64,000 nucleotides of DNA. Origin: Rhodopseudomonas pentothenatexigens. Lineage in GTDB: Bacteria; Pseudomonadota; Alphaproteobacteria; Rhizobiales; Xanthobacteraceae. The translations under genes and the position numbers were made by a program. The notes below the pieces were generated by a model, which was not told where the DNA came from, searched no databases, and worked only from the letters and a program-made list of their open reading frames with translations. Each line of letters begins with the position of its first letter. Positions within the stretch are counted from its first letter, which is position 1. The stretch is from NCBI RefSeq assembly GCF_900218015.1, contig NZ_UFQQ01000023.1, positions 1 to 64,000 of the forward strand. The letters run 5' to 3'. Positions 18,117 through 27,404 of the stretch are shown piece by piece.

Positions 18117-19568
18117 TCAGCGGTCGAGGCCTCCGAGCAGGATGTATTTGGTCTCGACGTATTCCTCGATGCCGTGGCGCGATCCTTCGCGGCCGAGGCC
18201 GGATTGCTTGACGCCGCCGAACGGCACCACGTCGGCGCCGAGCAGCGCCGAATTGACGCCGACCATCCCGGACTCCAGCGCTTCGGCGACCCTGAACACC
18301 CGCCCGAGGTCGCGCGCATAGAAGTAAGCCGCCAGTCCGAACGGCGAGTCGTTGGCCTGCGCGATCACGTCGGCCTCGTCGCTGAAGCGATACACCGGCG
18401 CGACCGGACCGAAGGTCTCCTCGCGCGTGACGACCATGTCGGCCGTCACTCCGGTGACGACGGTCGGCTCGAAGAACGTGCGGCCCAGCGCATGACGCTT
18501 GCCGCCGAGCACGATCTTGGCGCCCTTGGCGACGGCGTCGGCGAGATGATGCTCGACCTTGGCGACCGCCTCCTTGGTGATCAGCGGGCCCTGGGTGACG
18601 CCGTCCTCGAGGCCGTTGCCGACCCGCAGCGTGGCGACCTTCGCGGCGAGCTTCTCGACGAACGCGTCGTAGATTCCGTCCTGCGCGTAAATGCGGTTGG
18701 CGCAGACGCAGGTCTGCCCCATGTTGCGAAACTTCGAAGCGATCACGCCGTCGACCGCGGCGTCGAGGTCGGCATCGTCGAACACGATGAACGGCGCGTT
18801 GCCGCCGAGTTCGAGCCCGACCTTCTTCACCGTCGAGGCCGCCTGGCGCATCAGGATCTTGCCGACCTCGGTCGAGCCGGTGAAGCTGATCGCCCGCACC
18901 GTCGGATGCTCGGTCCAGGCCTTGCCGATCGCCGGCGCGTCGCCGGTGATGATATTGAGCACGCCGGGCGGAAAGCCGGCGCGCTGCGCCAGCACGCCGA
19001 GCGCGAGCGCCGTGAACGGCGTCTCCGGTGCGGGCTTGATCACCACGGTGCAACCGGCGGCCAGCGCCGGCGCCACCTTGCGGGTGATCATCGCGGCGGG
19101 AAAATTCCACGGCGAGATTGCCGCGACGACGCCGACCGGCTGCCGGATCACCATCGTTCTGGAGTCGGCACGGTGTGCCGGAATCGTCTCGCCGTAGATC
19201 CGCCGAGCCTCCTCGGCATAGAACTCGACGAACGACGCCGCATAGTCGATCTCGCCGAGCGCTTCGGCGAGCGGCTTGCCCTGTTCTGACGTCAGCAGCC
19301 TTGCGAGGTCGTCGCGGTGGGCGATGATCTGGTCGAACCAGGCGCGCAGCATCGTCGCGCGCTCCTTCGCCAGCATCTTCGACCACTGCCGGAACGCGAG
19401 GCCGGCGGCACGAACCGCTTCCTCGGCTTCGTCCGCACCGAACCGCGGCACCGCACCGATGCGCTCGCCGGTCGCGGGGTTGAACACCGCGTCGACGGCC
19501 TCACCACACCACTTGCCGCCGATCAGGCAGCGCTCGGCCAACAGGCCGGGATCACTCGGCATCAGCAT
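18117..19568 (-). CDS. gabD: Succinate-semialdehyde dehydrogenase (NAD(P)+)
   Basis: Oxidises succinate semialdehyde to succinate, the last step of GABA breakdown. The 483-residue protein has ALDH landmarks: PWNFPAAM, GSTEVGK for cofactor binding, catalytic Glu253 in LELGGNAPFIVFDDADLD, and catalytic Cys287 in NMGQTCVCANR (a Cys two residues later, as in GabD). The C-terminal PFGGVKQSGLGREGS motif is typical. It lies between gabT (36-base gap) and the M20 gene (51-base gap). Confidence 0.93.
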   Translation of the reverse strand: MLMPSDPGLLAERCLIGGKWCGEAVDAVFNPATGERIGAVPRFGADEAEEAVRAAGLAFRQWSKMLAKERATMLRAWFDQIIAHRDDLARLLTSEQGKPLAEALGEIDYAASFVEFYAEEARRIYGETIPAHRADSRTMVIRQPVGVVAAISPWNFPAAMITRKVAPALAAGCTVVIKPAPETPFTALALGVLAQRAGFPPGVLNIITGDAPAIGKAWTEHPTVRAISFTGSTEVGKILMRQAASTVKKVGLELGGNAPFIVFDDADLDAAVDGVIASKFRNMGQTCVCANRIYAQDGIYDAFVEKLAAKVATLRVGNGLEDGVTQGPLITKEAVAKVEHHLADAVAKGAKIVLGGKRHALGRTFFEPTVVTGVTADMVVTREETFGPVAPVYRFSDEADVIAQANDSPFGLAAYFYARDLGRVFRVAEALESGMVGVNSALLGADVVPFGGVKQSGLGREGSRHGIEEYVETKYILLGGLDR

Positions 19569-19604
19569 CTCGATTAGTCCCGTTTCGACGCACGCGCGCC
19601 AGCA

Positions 19605-20879
19605 CTACGCGGCAAGGCAACGCTCCAAGATGGCCAAGCCTTCGTCGACGATGGCATCCGACGCCGTCAGCGGCACCAGGATGCGAATGGTGTTGGCCGC
19701 GGTGCCGCACGACAGCAGGATCAGGCCGCTCTCGTAGGCCAGGCGCGTCACCCGCTTGGTCGTCTCAGCATCCGGTTCGTTGCCGCTGCGCTGCTTCAGA
19801 ATGTCGAACGCGACCATCGCACCGGGCCCGCGCGCAACCGAGGTCGGCACCAGCGTGTTCGACAGCGCGAAGCGGTCGATGGCGCTGCGCAGCCGTTCGC
19901 CGATCTGGTTCGACCGCGCGATCAGGTTCTCCTGCTCGAACACGTCGAGCACCGCGAGCGCGGCGGCGCAGGCCAGCGGATTGCCCGCATAGGTCCCGCC
20001 GAGTCCGCCCGGCTCGGCCGCATCCATGATCGCGGCCCGGCCGATCACGCCGGACAGCGGCATGCCGCCGGCGAGGCTCTTGGCGACGCACACGATGTCC
20101 GCCTGGACGTCGTAGTGCTCCATCGCGAACATCTTGCCGGTGCGGCCGAAGCCGGTCTGCACTTCGTCGGCGATCAGCACGATGCCGTTCTCGTCGCAGA
20201 TCCGGCGCAGGCCGCGCATTAATTCCGGCGGCGCCTGATGGAAACCGCCCTCGCCCTGCACCGGCTCGATGATGATCGCCGCGACCTGCGAGGCGTCGAT
20301 GTCGGCCTTGAAGATGAAGGACACGCAGCGCAATGCGTCTTCGACGGTGACATCGCCGCCGGCCACGGGGAACGGCGCATGCCACACGCCGGGCAGCGGC
20401 GGGCCGAGCGCCTTCTTGTAGGGGATCACCTTGCCGGTCATCGCGGATGCGAACGCGGTGCGGCCATGAAAGCCGCCGGTGAAGGCGATCACGCCGCTGC
20501 GGCCGGTCGCCGCGCGCGCGATCTTGACGGCGTTTTCGGTAGCTTCCGCACCGGTGCTGAGCAGAATGGATTTCAACGGGCCGTTGATCGGCGCCAGAGC
20601 ATTCAGCCGCTCCGCGAGCTGGATATAGCCTTCGTAAGGAAGTACTTGGAAGCAGGTGTGGGTGAATCGATCCAACTGATCGCGGATCGCCGCGACGACG
20701 CGCGGATGGCAATGCCCCGTGTTGAGCACGGCGATGCCGCCGGCGAAGTCGATGTAGCGCTTGCCCTCGACGTCCCAGATCTCACTGTTCAGCGCCCGCT
20801 CGGCGAAAATCGGCGTCGCCTGGCTGACACCTCTCACGACGGCAGACTGCCTGCGTGCCAGCAACTCACTATTCGTCAT
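19605..20879 (-). CDS. gabT: 4-aminobutyrate aminotransferase
   Basis: A class III PLP-dependent aminotransferase of 424 residues that moves the amino group of GABA to 2-oxoglutarate, giving succinate semialdehyde. [15 protein letters not shown] binds the cofactor phosphate, [17 protein letters not shown] carries the PLP Asp, and Lys267 in CVAKSLAGG forms the Schiff base. It is the first structural gene of the leftward locus; direct repeats at 20963-20990 lie in its upstream region, next to the LysR gene. Related class III enzymes use other omega-amino acids, so specificity is inferred from gabD. Confidence 0.92.
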   Translation of the reverse strand: MTNSELLARRQSAVVRGVSQATPIFAERALNSEIWDVEGKRYIDFAGGIAVLNTGHCHPRVVAAIRDQLDRFTHTCFQVLPYEGYIQLAERLNALAPINGPLKSILLSTGAEATENAVKIARAATGRSGVIAFTGGFHGRTAFASAMTGKVIPYKKALGPPLPGVWHAPFPVAGGDVTVEDALRCVSFIFKADIDASQVAAIIIEPVQGEGGFHQAPPELMRGLRRICDENGIVLIADEVQTGFGRTGKMFAMEHYDVQADIVCVAKSLAGGMPLSGVIGRAAIMDAAEPGGLGGTYAGNPLACAAALAVLDVFEQENLIARSNQIGERLRSAIDRFALSNTLVPTSVARGPGAMVAFDILKQRSGNEPDAETTKRVTRLAYESGLILLSCGTAANTIRILVPLTASDAIVDEGLAILERCLAA

Positions 20880-20962
20880 CAGCTCTCTCCCGAACTGATG
20901 GCCAAGCTAGAGCAGCAATCACGACAATCAATCAGCTTGTAAGTTCGCTCTGGTGACTTGCA

Positions 20963-20990
20963 TGCACCAATCAATGGTCGCTGCACCAAT
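20963..20990. promoter_or_regulatory. Direct repeat, candidate LysR binding region upstream of gabT
   Basis: TGCACCAAT occurs twice (20963-20971 and 20982-20990), 19 bases apart, with an ACCA/TGGT inverted pair between them. They lie in the 197-base gap between the LysR gene and gabT. Spacing of about two helical turns suits a multimeric regulator. Confidence 0.4.
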
Positions 20991-21076
20991 GCGGGCAAAT
21001 GCTGGTGATTTGTTGGGCGATCTGCTCGTCCGGCAGACAGCGCGACGTCGCATTCGCGCCAGTCGCTGCCGGCGAC

Positions 21077-21967
21077 CTAACGCTCCGCCAGGACCCGCTT
21101 GAGCCAGTTGCGCAGTGCGACGATCTCCGGATCGCCCCATCGCTGCTTCAGCGCGACGAGCTGATATGTCTCCATATAGACCGACGAACTGATCACCTCG
21201 ACCAGCGCGCCGGAGCGCAGGTCGTCGTCGACCAGTACCTCGTTGCCGAGCGCGACCCCCTGGCCGAGCCGCGCCGCTTCGATCGCCAAATGGGCGTGCC
21301 ACAGCCGCTGGCCGCGCAATGGCGGCAGGTCGTCGAGCCCGGCGAGTTCGAACCACCGCGCCCATTGCTCGGTGGATTCTTCATGGATGAGTGCGATCTT
21401 GGACAGGTCGTCGAGGCTGCGGATCGCCGGGTAGCGCGCCAGATAGGCCGGGCTGGCCACCGGAAAGACCCGCGGCCGCACCAGCGCTTCGGCGATCAGC
21501 GACCCGCGCGAGTCGACGGTGTCGGCGTAGACGATCTCGGCGTCCGCCTCGCCGCGCGCCAGATCCGGATGCGTCAGCGTCGGCTGCAGATTCACCTCCC
21601 AGTTGCGCGGCGGTCCGGTCAACTCGGGCAGCCGGGAGAGCAACAGGCGGTTGGCGATTCCAGGAATGCACCAGATGTTCAGCGTCGGCAGCGACGACGG
21701 TCGCGCACTCATCGTGGCGCGGGCGATAATGTCGAACGCCTGCGAGATCTGCGCATGAAAGCTCGCCCCGGCGTCGGTCAGCATCACACCCCGACCTTCG
21801 CCGCGCACCAGCGCGACGCCGAGCGTCTTCTGCAGGTTCTGCAAATGACGTGATACCACGGTGTGGCTGACCGCGAGTTCGTCGCCGGCGGCGCGCACGC
21901 TGCCGGTGCGCCCGACGGCCTCGAAGGCACGCAGCGCGATCAGCGACGGCAATCGGCGACGCGTCAT
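21077..21967 (-). CDS. LysR family transcriptional regulator, GcvA-like
   Basis: A 296-residue regulator. The N-terminal winged HTH reads LPSLIALRAFEAVGRTGSVR then AAGDELAVSHTVVSRHLQNL; the C-terminal substrate-binding domain starts near TLNIWCIPGIANRLLLSRL. The pattern of starting with SLIALRAFEAV matches the GcvA subgroup. ATG at 21967 (MTRRRLP) is preferred; a TTG two codons earlier is possible and no strong ribosome site is seen. It is encoded just upstream of gabT in the same direction and probably controls the whole catabolic locus in response to its substrate. Confidence 0.87.
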   Translation of the reverse strand: MTRRRLPSLIALRAFEAVGRTGSVRAAGDELAVSHTVVSRHLQNLQKTLGVALVRGEGRGVMLTDAGASFHAQISQAFDIIARATMSARPSSLPTLNIWCIPGIANRLLLSRLPELTGPPRNWEVNLQPTLTHPDLARGEADAEIVYADTVDSRGSLIAEALVRPRVFPVASPAYLARYPAIRSLDDLSKIALIHEESTEQWARWFELAGLDDLPPLRGQRLWHAHLAIEAARLGQGVALGNEVLVDDDLRSGALVEVISSSVYMETYQLVALKQRWGDPEIVALRNWLKRVLAER

Positions 21968-22250
21968 GACCAATTCGACACCGGATCAGGAAAGCGGCAC
22001 GCTCGCACTTTAGCTCCTTGTCGTGGATACGCCGGGCCAGGCTCAGTCATGTCCCGAACGTGAGGCCGGCTGAAAATTTCGCTCTTGTCGCACGCATCCG
22101 CAACCGTCACAAATGCGTAACGCTCCCTATCCGCCGCGAATGGTCGATCGGCCGTCCGGCATTCGCATCGATTTTGAACGATCGCAAACACGGCCGGCTC
22201 GTTTCGCGGAACGGGCCGGCCGCCCCGAACGATCGAAGGAGAACGACGGG

Positions 22251-24545
22251 ATGAACGACGGCTGGAGCTCGCACAGTTCGCATTGGGGCGCTTTCTCGGC
22301 ACGCTGGGACGGCCGCGGCGTCGAGATCGCGCCGGATCCTGGCGACCCGGCGCCGTCGCCGATCCTGGGCAATTTCACCGACACGTTGCGCCATAGAGCG
22401 CGCATCGAGCGTCCGATGGTGCGGCGTAGCTGGCTTGAGAAAACCGGCGAGCCTCGCGCGTTTGATGGCGCGTTCGTCGAGTTGCCATGGGACGAAGTGC
22501 TGGACCTGCTCGCCGCCGAACTGTCCCGCGTACATACCAGCTACGGCGCCGATGCGATCTACGGCGGCTCCTACGGCTGGGCCAGCGCCGGCCGCTTTCA
22601 TCACGCGCAAAGCCAGATCCATCGGTTTCTCAACGTCGCCTTCGGCGGCTACGTCCGTTCCGTCAACAGCTACAGCGCCGGTGCCTCCGCGGTGATCCTG
22701 CCGCACGTCCTCGGGTCGTTCGAGGCGTTGTCGCGTCGTAACGTGACCTGGGATCAGATCAGTGAGCATACCGATCTGGTGCTGGCCTTCGGCGGTATGG
22801 CGCTGAAGAACTCGATGGTCGCGAGCGGCGGCATCAGCCGCCACATCGAGCGCGACGCCATGCGCAAGGCTGCGCAGCGCGGCACGCGATTCTATTGCGT
22901 CAGCCCGCTCCGCGACGATCTGCCCGAACAGGCCGACGCGACCTGGCTTCCGATAAAGGTCGGCACCGACGTCGCCTTGATGCTCGGGCTGGCGCACAGC
23001 CTGGTGACCGAAGGCCTGCACGATCGAGGTTTCCTGGCGCGCTACTGCACCGGCTACGAGCTGTTCGAACGTTATCTGCTCGGCATCGACGATGGTCAGC
23101 CGAAACATGCCGGATGGGCATCGGAGATCACCGGCATGCCGGCGGCCGACATCGTCGCGCTCGCCCGCAGGCTGCCGCAGGGTCGCACCTTGATCACGGT
23201 GTCGCATTCGCTGCAGCGCGCGCAACACGGCGAGCAGCCGGTGTGGATGGGCGCCGTGCTGGCCGCGATGCTCGGACAGATCGGACTACCCGGCGGCGGT
23301 TACAACTACGCGCTGGGGGCGCTCGGACACACCGGCCGTCGGGTCAACGCCGTTCCGATCCCGACCATGCCGCAGGGCCGCAACGGCGTCGATGCGTTCA
23401 TTCCCGTGGCGCGGATCAGCGACATGCTGCTCAATCCGGGCCGGCCGTTCGACTACAACGGACGGACACTGACCTACCCCGATATCAAGTTGGTGTATTG
23501 GGCCGGCGGCAATCCGTTTCATCATCATCAGGACATCAACCGGCTGCGGCGCGCCTTCAACGTGCCGCAGACCATCGTGGTCCATGAAACCGCCTGGACT
23601 CCGACCGCGCGATTTTCCGACATCGTGCTGCCGGCGACGATGACGCTGGAACGCGACGATATCGGCGCCGCCGCGACCGATCCCCGGCTGATCGCGATGC
23701 GCAAGGTGGCGCCGCCGGTCGGCGAGGCGCGGGACGATTTCGAGATCTTCTCGGCGCTGGCGCGGCGCCTCGGCGTCGAACAGGCCTTCACCGAAGGCCG
23801 GGACAGCCGGCAATGGATGGAGCATCTGTACGAGACCACCCGCCAGGCGCTCGCCGCCCGGGGCTGGGATGCGCCGGACTTCGCCGAGTTCTGGCGTCGC
23901 GGCGAGTTGGCGCTGCCGTCCGAACCCGACGACGGCGGCTTGCTGCGCGCCTTCCGCAACGACCCGGAAGCTCACAAGCTGCCGACGCCGAGCGGCAAGA
24001 TCGAAATCTTCTCCGAGACCATCGCCGGATTCGACTACGCAGATTGCCCCGGCCATCCGACCTGGCTGCCTTGCACCGAGCCGCCGACGCCGCGCTACGC
24101 CTTGACGCTGATCGCCAATCAGCCGGCGACAAGGCTACACAGCCAGCTCGACTTCGGCCGGCACAGCCAGTCGAGCAAAATCGCAGGTCGCGAGGTCGCC
24201 CGCCTCAATCCTGTCGACGCGGAGGCGCGCGGCATCGCCGATGGCGACATCATCCGCCTGTTCAACGACCGCGGCGCCTGCCTGGCGGCCGCGGCGATAT
24301 CGGATCGGGTTGCGGAGGGCGTGGTACACCTGCCGACCGGCGCCTGGTACGATCCGGCGGCCGGCGATGCGGACGCGCCGTTGTGCGTCCACGGCAACCC
24401 GAACGTGCTGACGCGGGACGTCGGCACGTCGCGGCTGGCGCAGGGCTGCACCGGTCAGGTCACCATCGTCGCGTGCGAGAAGTACACCGGCCCGCTACCG
24501 CCGATCCTGGCCTACGAGCCACCGACGCCGGTAGCGCAGCGCTGA
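22251..24545 (+). CDS. bisC: Molybdopterin oxidoreductase, biotin/DMSO sulfoxide reductase type
   Basis: A 764-residue bis-MGD enzyme of the DMSO reductase family. It starts at the ATG at 22251, nine bases after AAGGAG; upstream in-frame sequence has no coding character. There is no twin-arginine signal and no N-terminal 4Fe-4S Cys motif, as in cytoplasmic BisC. Ser142 in NSYSAGAS is the expected Mo ligand. Other landmarks are WAGGNPFHHHQDINRL, HETAWTPTARFSDIVLP and a C-terminal TRLHSQLDFGRHSQ. BisC reduces biotin or methionine sulfoxides; TMAO/DMSO reductases are related. It is monocistronic. Confidence 0.85.
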   Translation: MNDGWSSHSSHWGAFSARWDGRGVEIAPDPGDPAPSPILGNFTDTLRHRARIERPMVRRSWLEKTGEPRAFDGAFVELPWDEVLDLLAAELSRVHTSYGADAIYGGSYGWASAGRFHHAQSQIHRFLNVAFGGYVRSVNSYSAGASAVILPHVLGSFEALSRRNVTWDQISEHTDLVLAFGGMALKNSMVASGGISRHIERDAMRKAAQRGTRFYCVSPLRDDLPEQADATWLPIKVGTDVALMLGLAHSLVTEGLHDRGFLARYCTGYELFERYLLGIDDGQPKHAGWASEITGMPAADIVALARRLPQGRTLITVSHSLQRAQHGEQPVWMGAVLAAMLGQIGLPGGGYNYALGALGHTGRRVNAVPIPTMPQGRNGVDAFIPVARISDMLLNPGRPFDYNGRTLTYPDIKLVYWAGGNPFHHHQDINRLRRAFNVPQTIVVHETAWTPTARFSDIVLPATMTLERDDIGAAATDPRLIAMRKVAPPVGEARDDFEIFSALARRLGVEQAFTEGRDSRQWMEHLYETTRQALAARGWDAPDFAEFWRRGELALPSEPDDGGLLRAFRNDPEAHKLPTPSGKIEIFSETIAGFDYADCPGHPTWLPCTEPPTPRYALTLIANQPATRLHSQLDFGRHSQSSKIAGREVARLNPVDAEARGIADGDIIRLFNDRGACLAAAAISDRVAEGVVHLPTGAWYDPAAGDADAPLCVHGNPNVLTRDVGTSRLAQGCTGQVTIVACEKYTGPLPPILAYEPPTPVAQR

Positions 24546-24673
24546 TTCCCCTCAGGGCTCCGTCTGGGCGGTCGAACGCCCTGCGGCGACCCCGGCAATC
24601 GCCCACTCGAGTCGCAGCGCAGCCACGAAGCGGCGGCGGCGCCGAGCGTCTCGATGCAAGCTGCCGCCGACGC

Positions 24674-25243
24674 TTACTTCGCGGCCGGAGCCGTTCCGAC
24701 GGTTGGCGCGCCGGCCTGCGACGGGCCGAGCTTCTGTGCCATCTCAAGATGGTGCTGGAGCACGGGAAGGGTCTGCGCCGCCCACTGCTTCAGTCGCGGC
24801 AGGTCGCCGTTGTTGGCATAGCCCTCGAACAACGCCACCGCGTCCTGGTGAGCCTGCACCTGCTGCGCCGCGTAGGTCGCGACGAACTGCTCACCATCGG
24901 TGCCGTTCAGCTTGTCCAGCATCGCCTGATGCTTGCGATCGAGCTGGCTCGGCAGATCCACGCTGAAGGAGCGCTCGATCATGATCCGCCTGAGATCGGC
25001 CGACGTTTTGCCGTGATCCTGCAGCATCTGATTGGCGAACTGCTTCTGCGCGTCGCTGCCCCTCGCCAACGCCAGCCGCGCCGACGCGATCTCGAACAGA
25101 TCCGAGATCGCCACCTGCTTGACGAAACTCGCGCTCGACGCACTGAGCGACTGGACGGCCCCGCCCGCCTTCTGCTGCGCCGTCTGGGCGACGACAGGAG
25201 TGGCGAGCAACAGACCGCTCAGCACGATGACGGCGCTCTTCAT
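24674..25243 (-). CDS. DUF4142 domain exported protein
   Basis: A 189-residue protein with a signal peptide (MKSAVIVLSGLLLATPVVAQ) followed by a four-helix-type DUF4142 domain: FVKQVAISDLFEIASARLAL, HGKTSADLRRI and AHQDAVALFEGYANNGDLPR. DUF4142 proteins are periplasmic, ferritin-like in predicted fold and without proven function. A decayed copy of its C-terminus lies at 8064-8230. The gene is convergent with bisC, 128 bases away, and monocistronic. Confidence 0.85.
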   Translation of the reverse strand: MKSAVIVLSGLLLATPVVAQTAQQKAGGAVQSLSASSASFVKQVAISDLFEIASARLALARGSDAQKQFANQMLQDHGKTSADLRRIMIERSFSVDLPSQLDRKHQAMLDKLNGTDGEQFVATYAAQQVQAHQDAVALFEGYANNGDLPRLKQWAAQTLPVLQHHLEMAQKLGPSQAGAPTVGTAPAAK

Positions 25244-25417
25244 CTCGATCTCTCCTCATCCAGGTCCGATGCGATCATGAGCGTGCAGGCGAATATGCCT
25301 GCGCCCGCAACCGACCGAACTCGGAGAGAAAGCGGTCGTTCCTCGAAGCGCCGGCGGGCGTCGATCCGCCGAATGAGCGACACCCACAAGTGGATACCGC
25401 CCTGCTCTGTCGCCGTA

Positions 25418-26806
25418 TCAGGCCGGCAGCGGGTGCCGGACGAAGGGCCCGAGCCCGGCGTCACAGCGCTGCGGACCGCGAACCACTTTCGCTCGAGGGT
25501 CGGCAGAGACCTCGGCGACGACACTGTCCGGCTCCGCTTCGGCGAGATCGGCCAGTTGCGCGAGCCCGACAAACGCATCCAGAGCGCAGGGCTCGTCGGC
25601 CTCCGTCAACACCACCCAGGTCTCACCATCACCGCCCATCCGCGGATCGATCTCGTCACCGTCGCACAACACCACTTCGAGCCGGGCGAAGCCGCCGGAG
25701 TCGGCGGCGAATGCCGATGCGATCGCCTCGATCGCCGTGCAGGCGTCTGCAACCGGGGCGTCGGCCTCCTGGCGGATTGCGACGGTGACCGGCCGCCGGC
25801 ACGGATCGGGGCTCTGCATGATCAGCACCGGCTCCGGCTGCTGCGGCCGCCCGAACCGATGCGCGGCGGGGGGCCGACTGATTTGCAGTTCGGAGCTCCC
25901 TCGGGGCAGCGATGGTGGCACCCGGACCACGGCACCCTGAATCATCGGGTCGCTCTCGCAATAGCTCCGGGGCAACCAGACGGTCTCCAACTGTCGCTGA
26001 GCCGACGTGACGATCCAGGCCTGATCGAACACGTAGCTCTCCGGCAACGCCGGGAATCCGGCGTTGAGGCGCCGCCACACCTTGAACAGCGCCGCGGTCG
26101 CCGCGCTCGGCCGGAACGCCATCACCCGGGTATCGATGATCCCGTCGGCGCGGCGGTGAAAGGCGACATCGTATTCCAGCGCCTGCGGCAGCATCGGCAA
26201 CTCCTTGACCGCAGCTTCCGGATCGATCCACAACACCGGACGATCCGTGCGCTGGAGCTGCCGCCAGATCATGTCGATCTTCGCCGCGCAGCCGAACACC
26301 TCCGCCGGCTCCGACGGCAACGTCTCGACGACCGCATCAAGGCCCAGCCGCGCGATATCGGCACTCAGTCCCCTCCGGCGTTGGTCCAATGCCGCGGCAG
26401 GCCCCGCGCAGGACACGATCAGCACGCCGTCCCGCCGATACACACCGGTCGGCAGCGCCACCGGCTCCCGGCCGCCCCACCACAATTGATGCGGCGCCTC
26501 CGCATGATCGGCGCCGATCAGCCCGTGGGTTTCGAACCGCGCCTTGACAGCATCGAACGCCGGATGCTCCGCGCCCGCCACAACCACGACCGCCGAGGAA
26601 TCGAGCGAGCCGGCCAAGGCCTCGGCCCGCACCGCGTTGAGTGGCTCCAGCACCATCACCAGCGCTCCGGGCGGCACCGTCGTCGTGGTCCTGTCCCATA
26701 TCACCATCGCGGTCCGACACTCGGCGAGCTGACGGAGACGCGCACACTGCGCCTCACCCAGTCGCGGCATCGCGGAGCAGGAGGCGAACTCATCGAACCG
26801 GATCAT
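25418..26806 (-). CDS. Uncharacterised protein, possible glycosyltransferase fold
   Basis: A 462-residue soluble protein that I cannot assign firmly. I chose ATG at 26806 (MIRFDEFASC), preceded by AAAGG. Residues 190-285 resemble the core of nucleotide-diphospho-sugar transferases: a hydrophobic strand and acidic motif VLWIDPEAAV (191-200), then VMAFRPSAATAALFKVWRRL, then FDQAWIV (260-266). The N-terminal 130 residues and the C-terminus match nothing I know. It is divergent from the ECF sigma gene that heads the flagellar block, so flagellin modification is one possibility. The function is inference only. Confidence 0.45.
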   Translation of the reverse strand: MIRFDEFASCSAMPRLGEAQCARLRQLAECRTAMVIWDRTTTTVPPGALVMVLEPLNAVRAEALAGSLDSSAVVVVAGAEHPAFDAVKARFETHGLIGADHAEAPHQLWWGGREPVALPTGVYRRDGVLIVSCAGPAAALDQRRRGLSADIARLGLDAVVETLPSEPAEVFGCAAKIDMIWRQLQRTDRPVLWIDPEAAVKELPMLPQALEYDVAFHRRADGIIDTRVMAFRPSAATAALFKVWRRLNAGFPALPESYVFDQAWIVTSAQRQLETVWLPRSYCESDPMIQGAVVRVPPSLPRGSSELQISRPPAAHRFGRPQQPEPVLIMQSPDPCRRPVTVAIRQEADAPVADACTAIEAIASAFAADSGGFARLEVVLCDGDEIDPRMGGDGETWVVLTEADEPCALDAFVGLAQLADLAEAEPDSVVAEVSADPRAKVVRGPQRCDAGLGPFVRHPLPA

Positions 26807-27103
26807 CGTCGGACCTTTCAGCCTGTGTCGACAGTGGTACGGCCGAGCGGGCGTTTCCGGGCGCACGATCGCGCTGCCGTACGTCGTGAGTGGACCTCCA
26901 CTCCTCGTTCTGTCACCGGATTTGTCGCCATGTTTCCAATCGTTGCTACTCCTGCGCTGAGCGCGGCTTGCACGCGTTTGACCGCGCCAGAATGCATGGC
27001 TGGTAGTTCGTATTAACTATCGATCGATGCAACTGCGATAGCGTCGACGATGCCCGAATCGGAAACTGCTGCCGAGTGCATGAGCGTCACGAGTATCACA
27101 TGA

Positions 27104-27119
27104 TGGCATCTACGTGGCG
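27104..27119 (+). promoter_or_regulatory. Weak sigma-54-like promoter
   Basis: TGGCATCTACGTGGCG has the GG-N10-GC spacing of a -24/-12 promoter and a good -24 half (TGGCA), but the -12 half is TGGC instead of TTGC. It points toward the flagellar block about 285 bases upstream of the sigma gene start. It could be chance. Confidence 0.25.
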
Positions 27120-27250
27120 CAGTCGCACCATCGGATCGCGCGCGAAATCCGATCGATATCAACGAGGCAGACTATCTGCACGTCGAGAGCGGGGCGCCGG
27201 TCGGCGACACGGCAGCCGGTTCGTCATGCCCCCGGCTCGGCAACTTCTCA

Positions 27251-27279
27251 TCGGCAAATATTGCCGCCCGGTCGGCAAA
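27251..27279. promoter_or_regulatory. Repeated TCGGCAAA motif with inverted partner
   Basis: CGGCAAATATTGCCG (27252-27266) is a perfect inverted repeat with a three-base centre. TCGGCAAA recurs at 27272. The arrangement is reminiscent of Caulobacter ftr elements bound by FlbD near sigma-54 flagellar promoters; that link is from memory of the motif and is unproven here. Confidence 0.35.
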
Positions 27280-27404
27280 ATCTTCCACTTAAGCCTTTGG
27301 TCAATCGAGCAAATTTCATCGCCTGATTTCTCGGGCCGGCGCGTATCAACCGTCGAAGCCGCGCACAGCATCACATGCTCGGCACAACGGGTCGGGAGAT
27401 AGGA

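Larger units (their letters stand above)
26807..27404. other. Long intergenic control region before the flagellar block
   Basis: About 600 bases with no convincing gene. It is locally less GC-rich than its surroundings (for example around 27005-27040). It must contain the divergent promoters of the gene at 25418-26806 and of the sigma factor gene. Two candidate sites in it are listed separately. Confidence 0.5.

Noticed and set aside
23813-27016. A 1067-codon plus-strand open frame
   Set aside because: It runs across bisC, the DUF4142 gene and the next gene in a non-coding frame; the composition is low-complexity Arg/Pro/His and no domain is seen.
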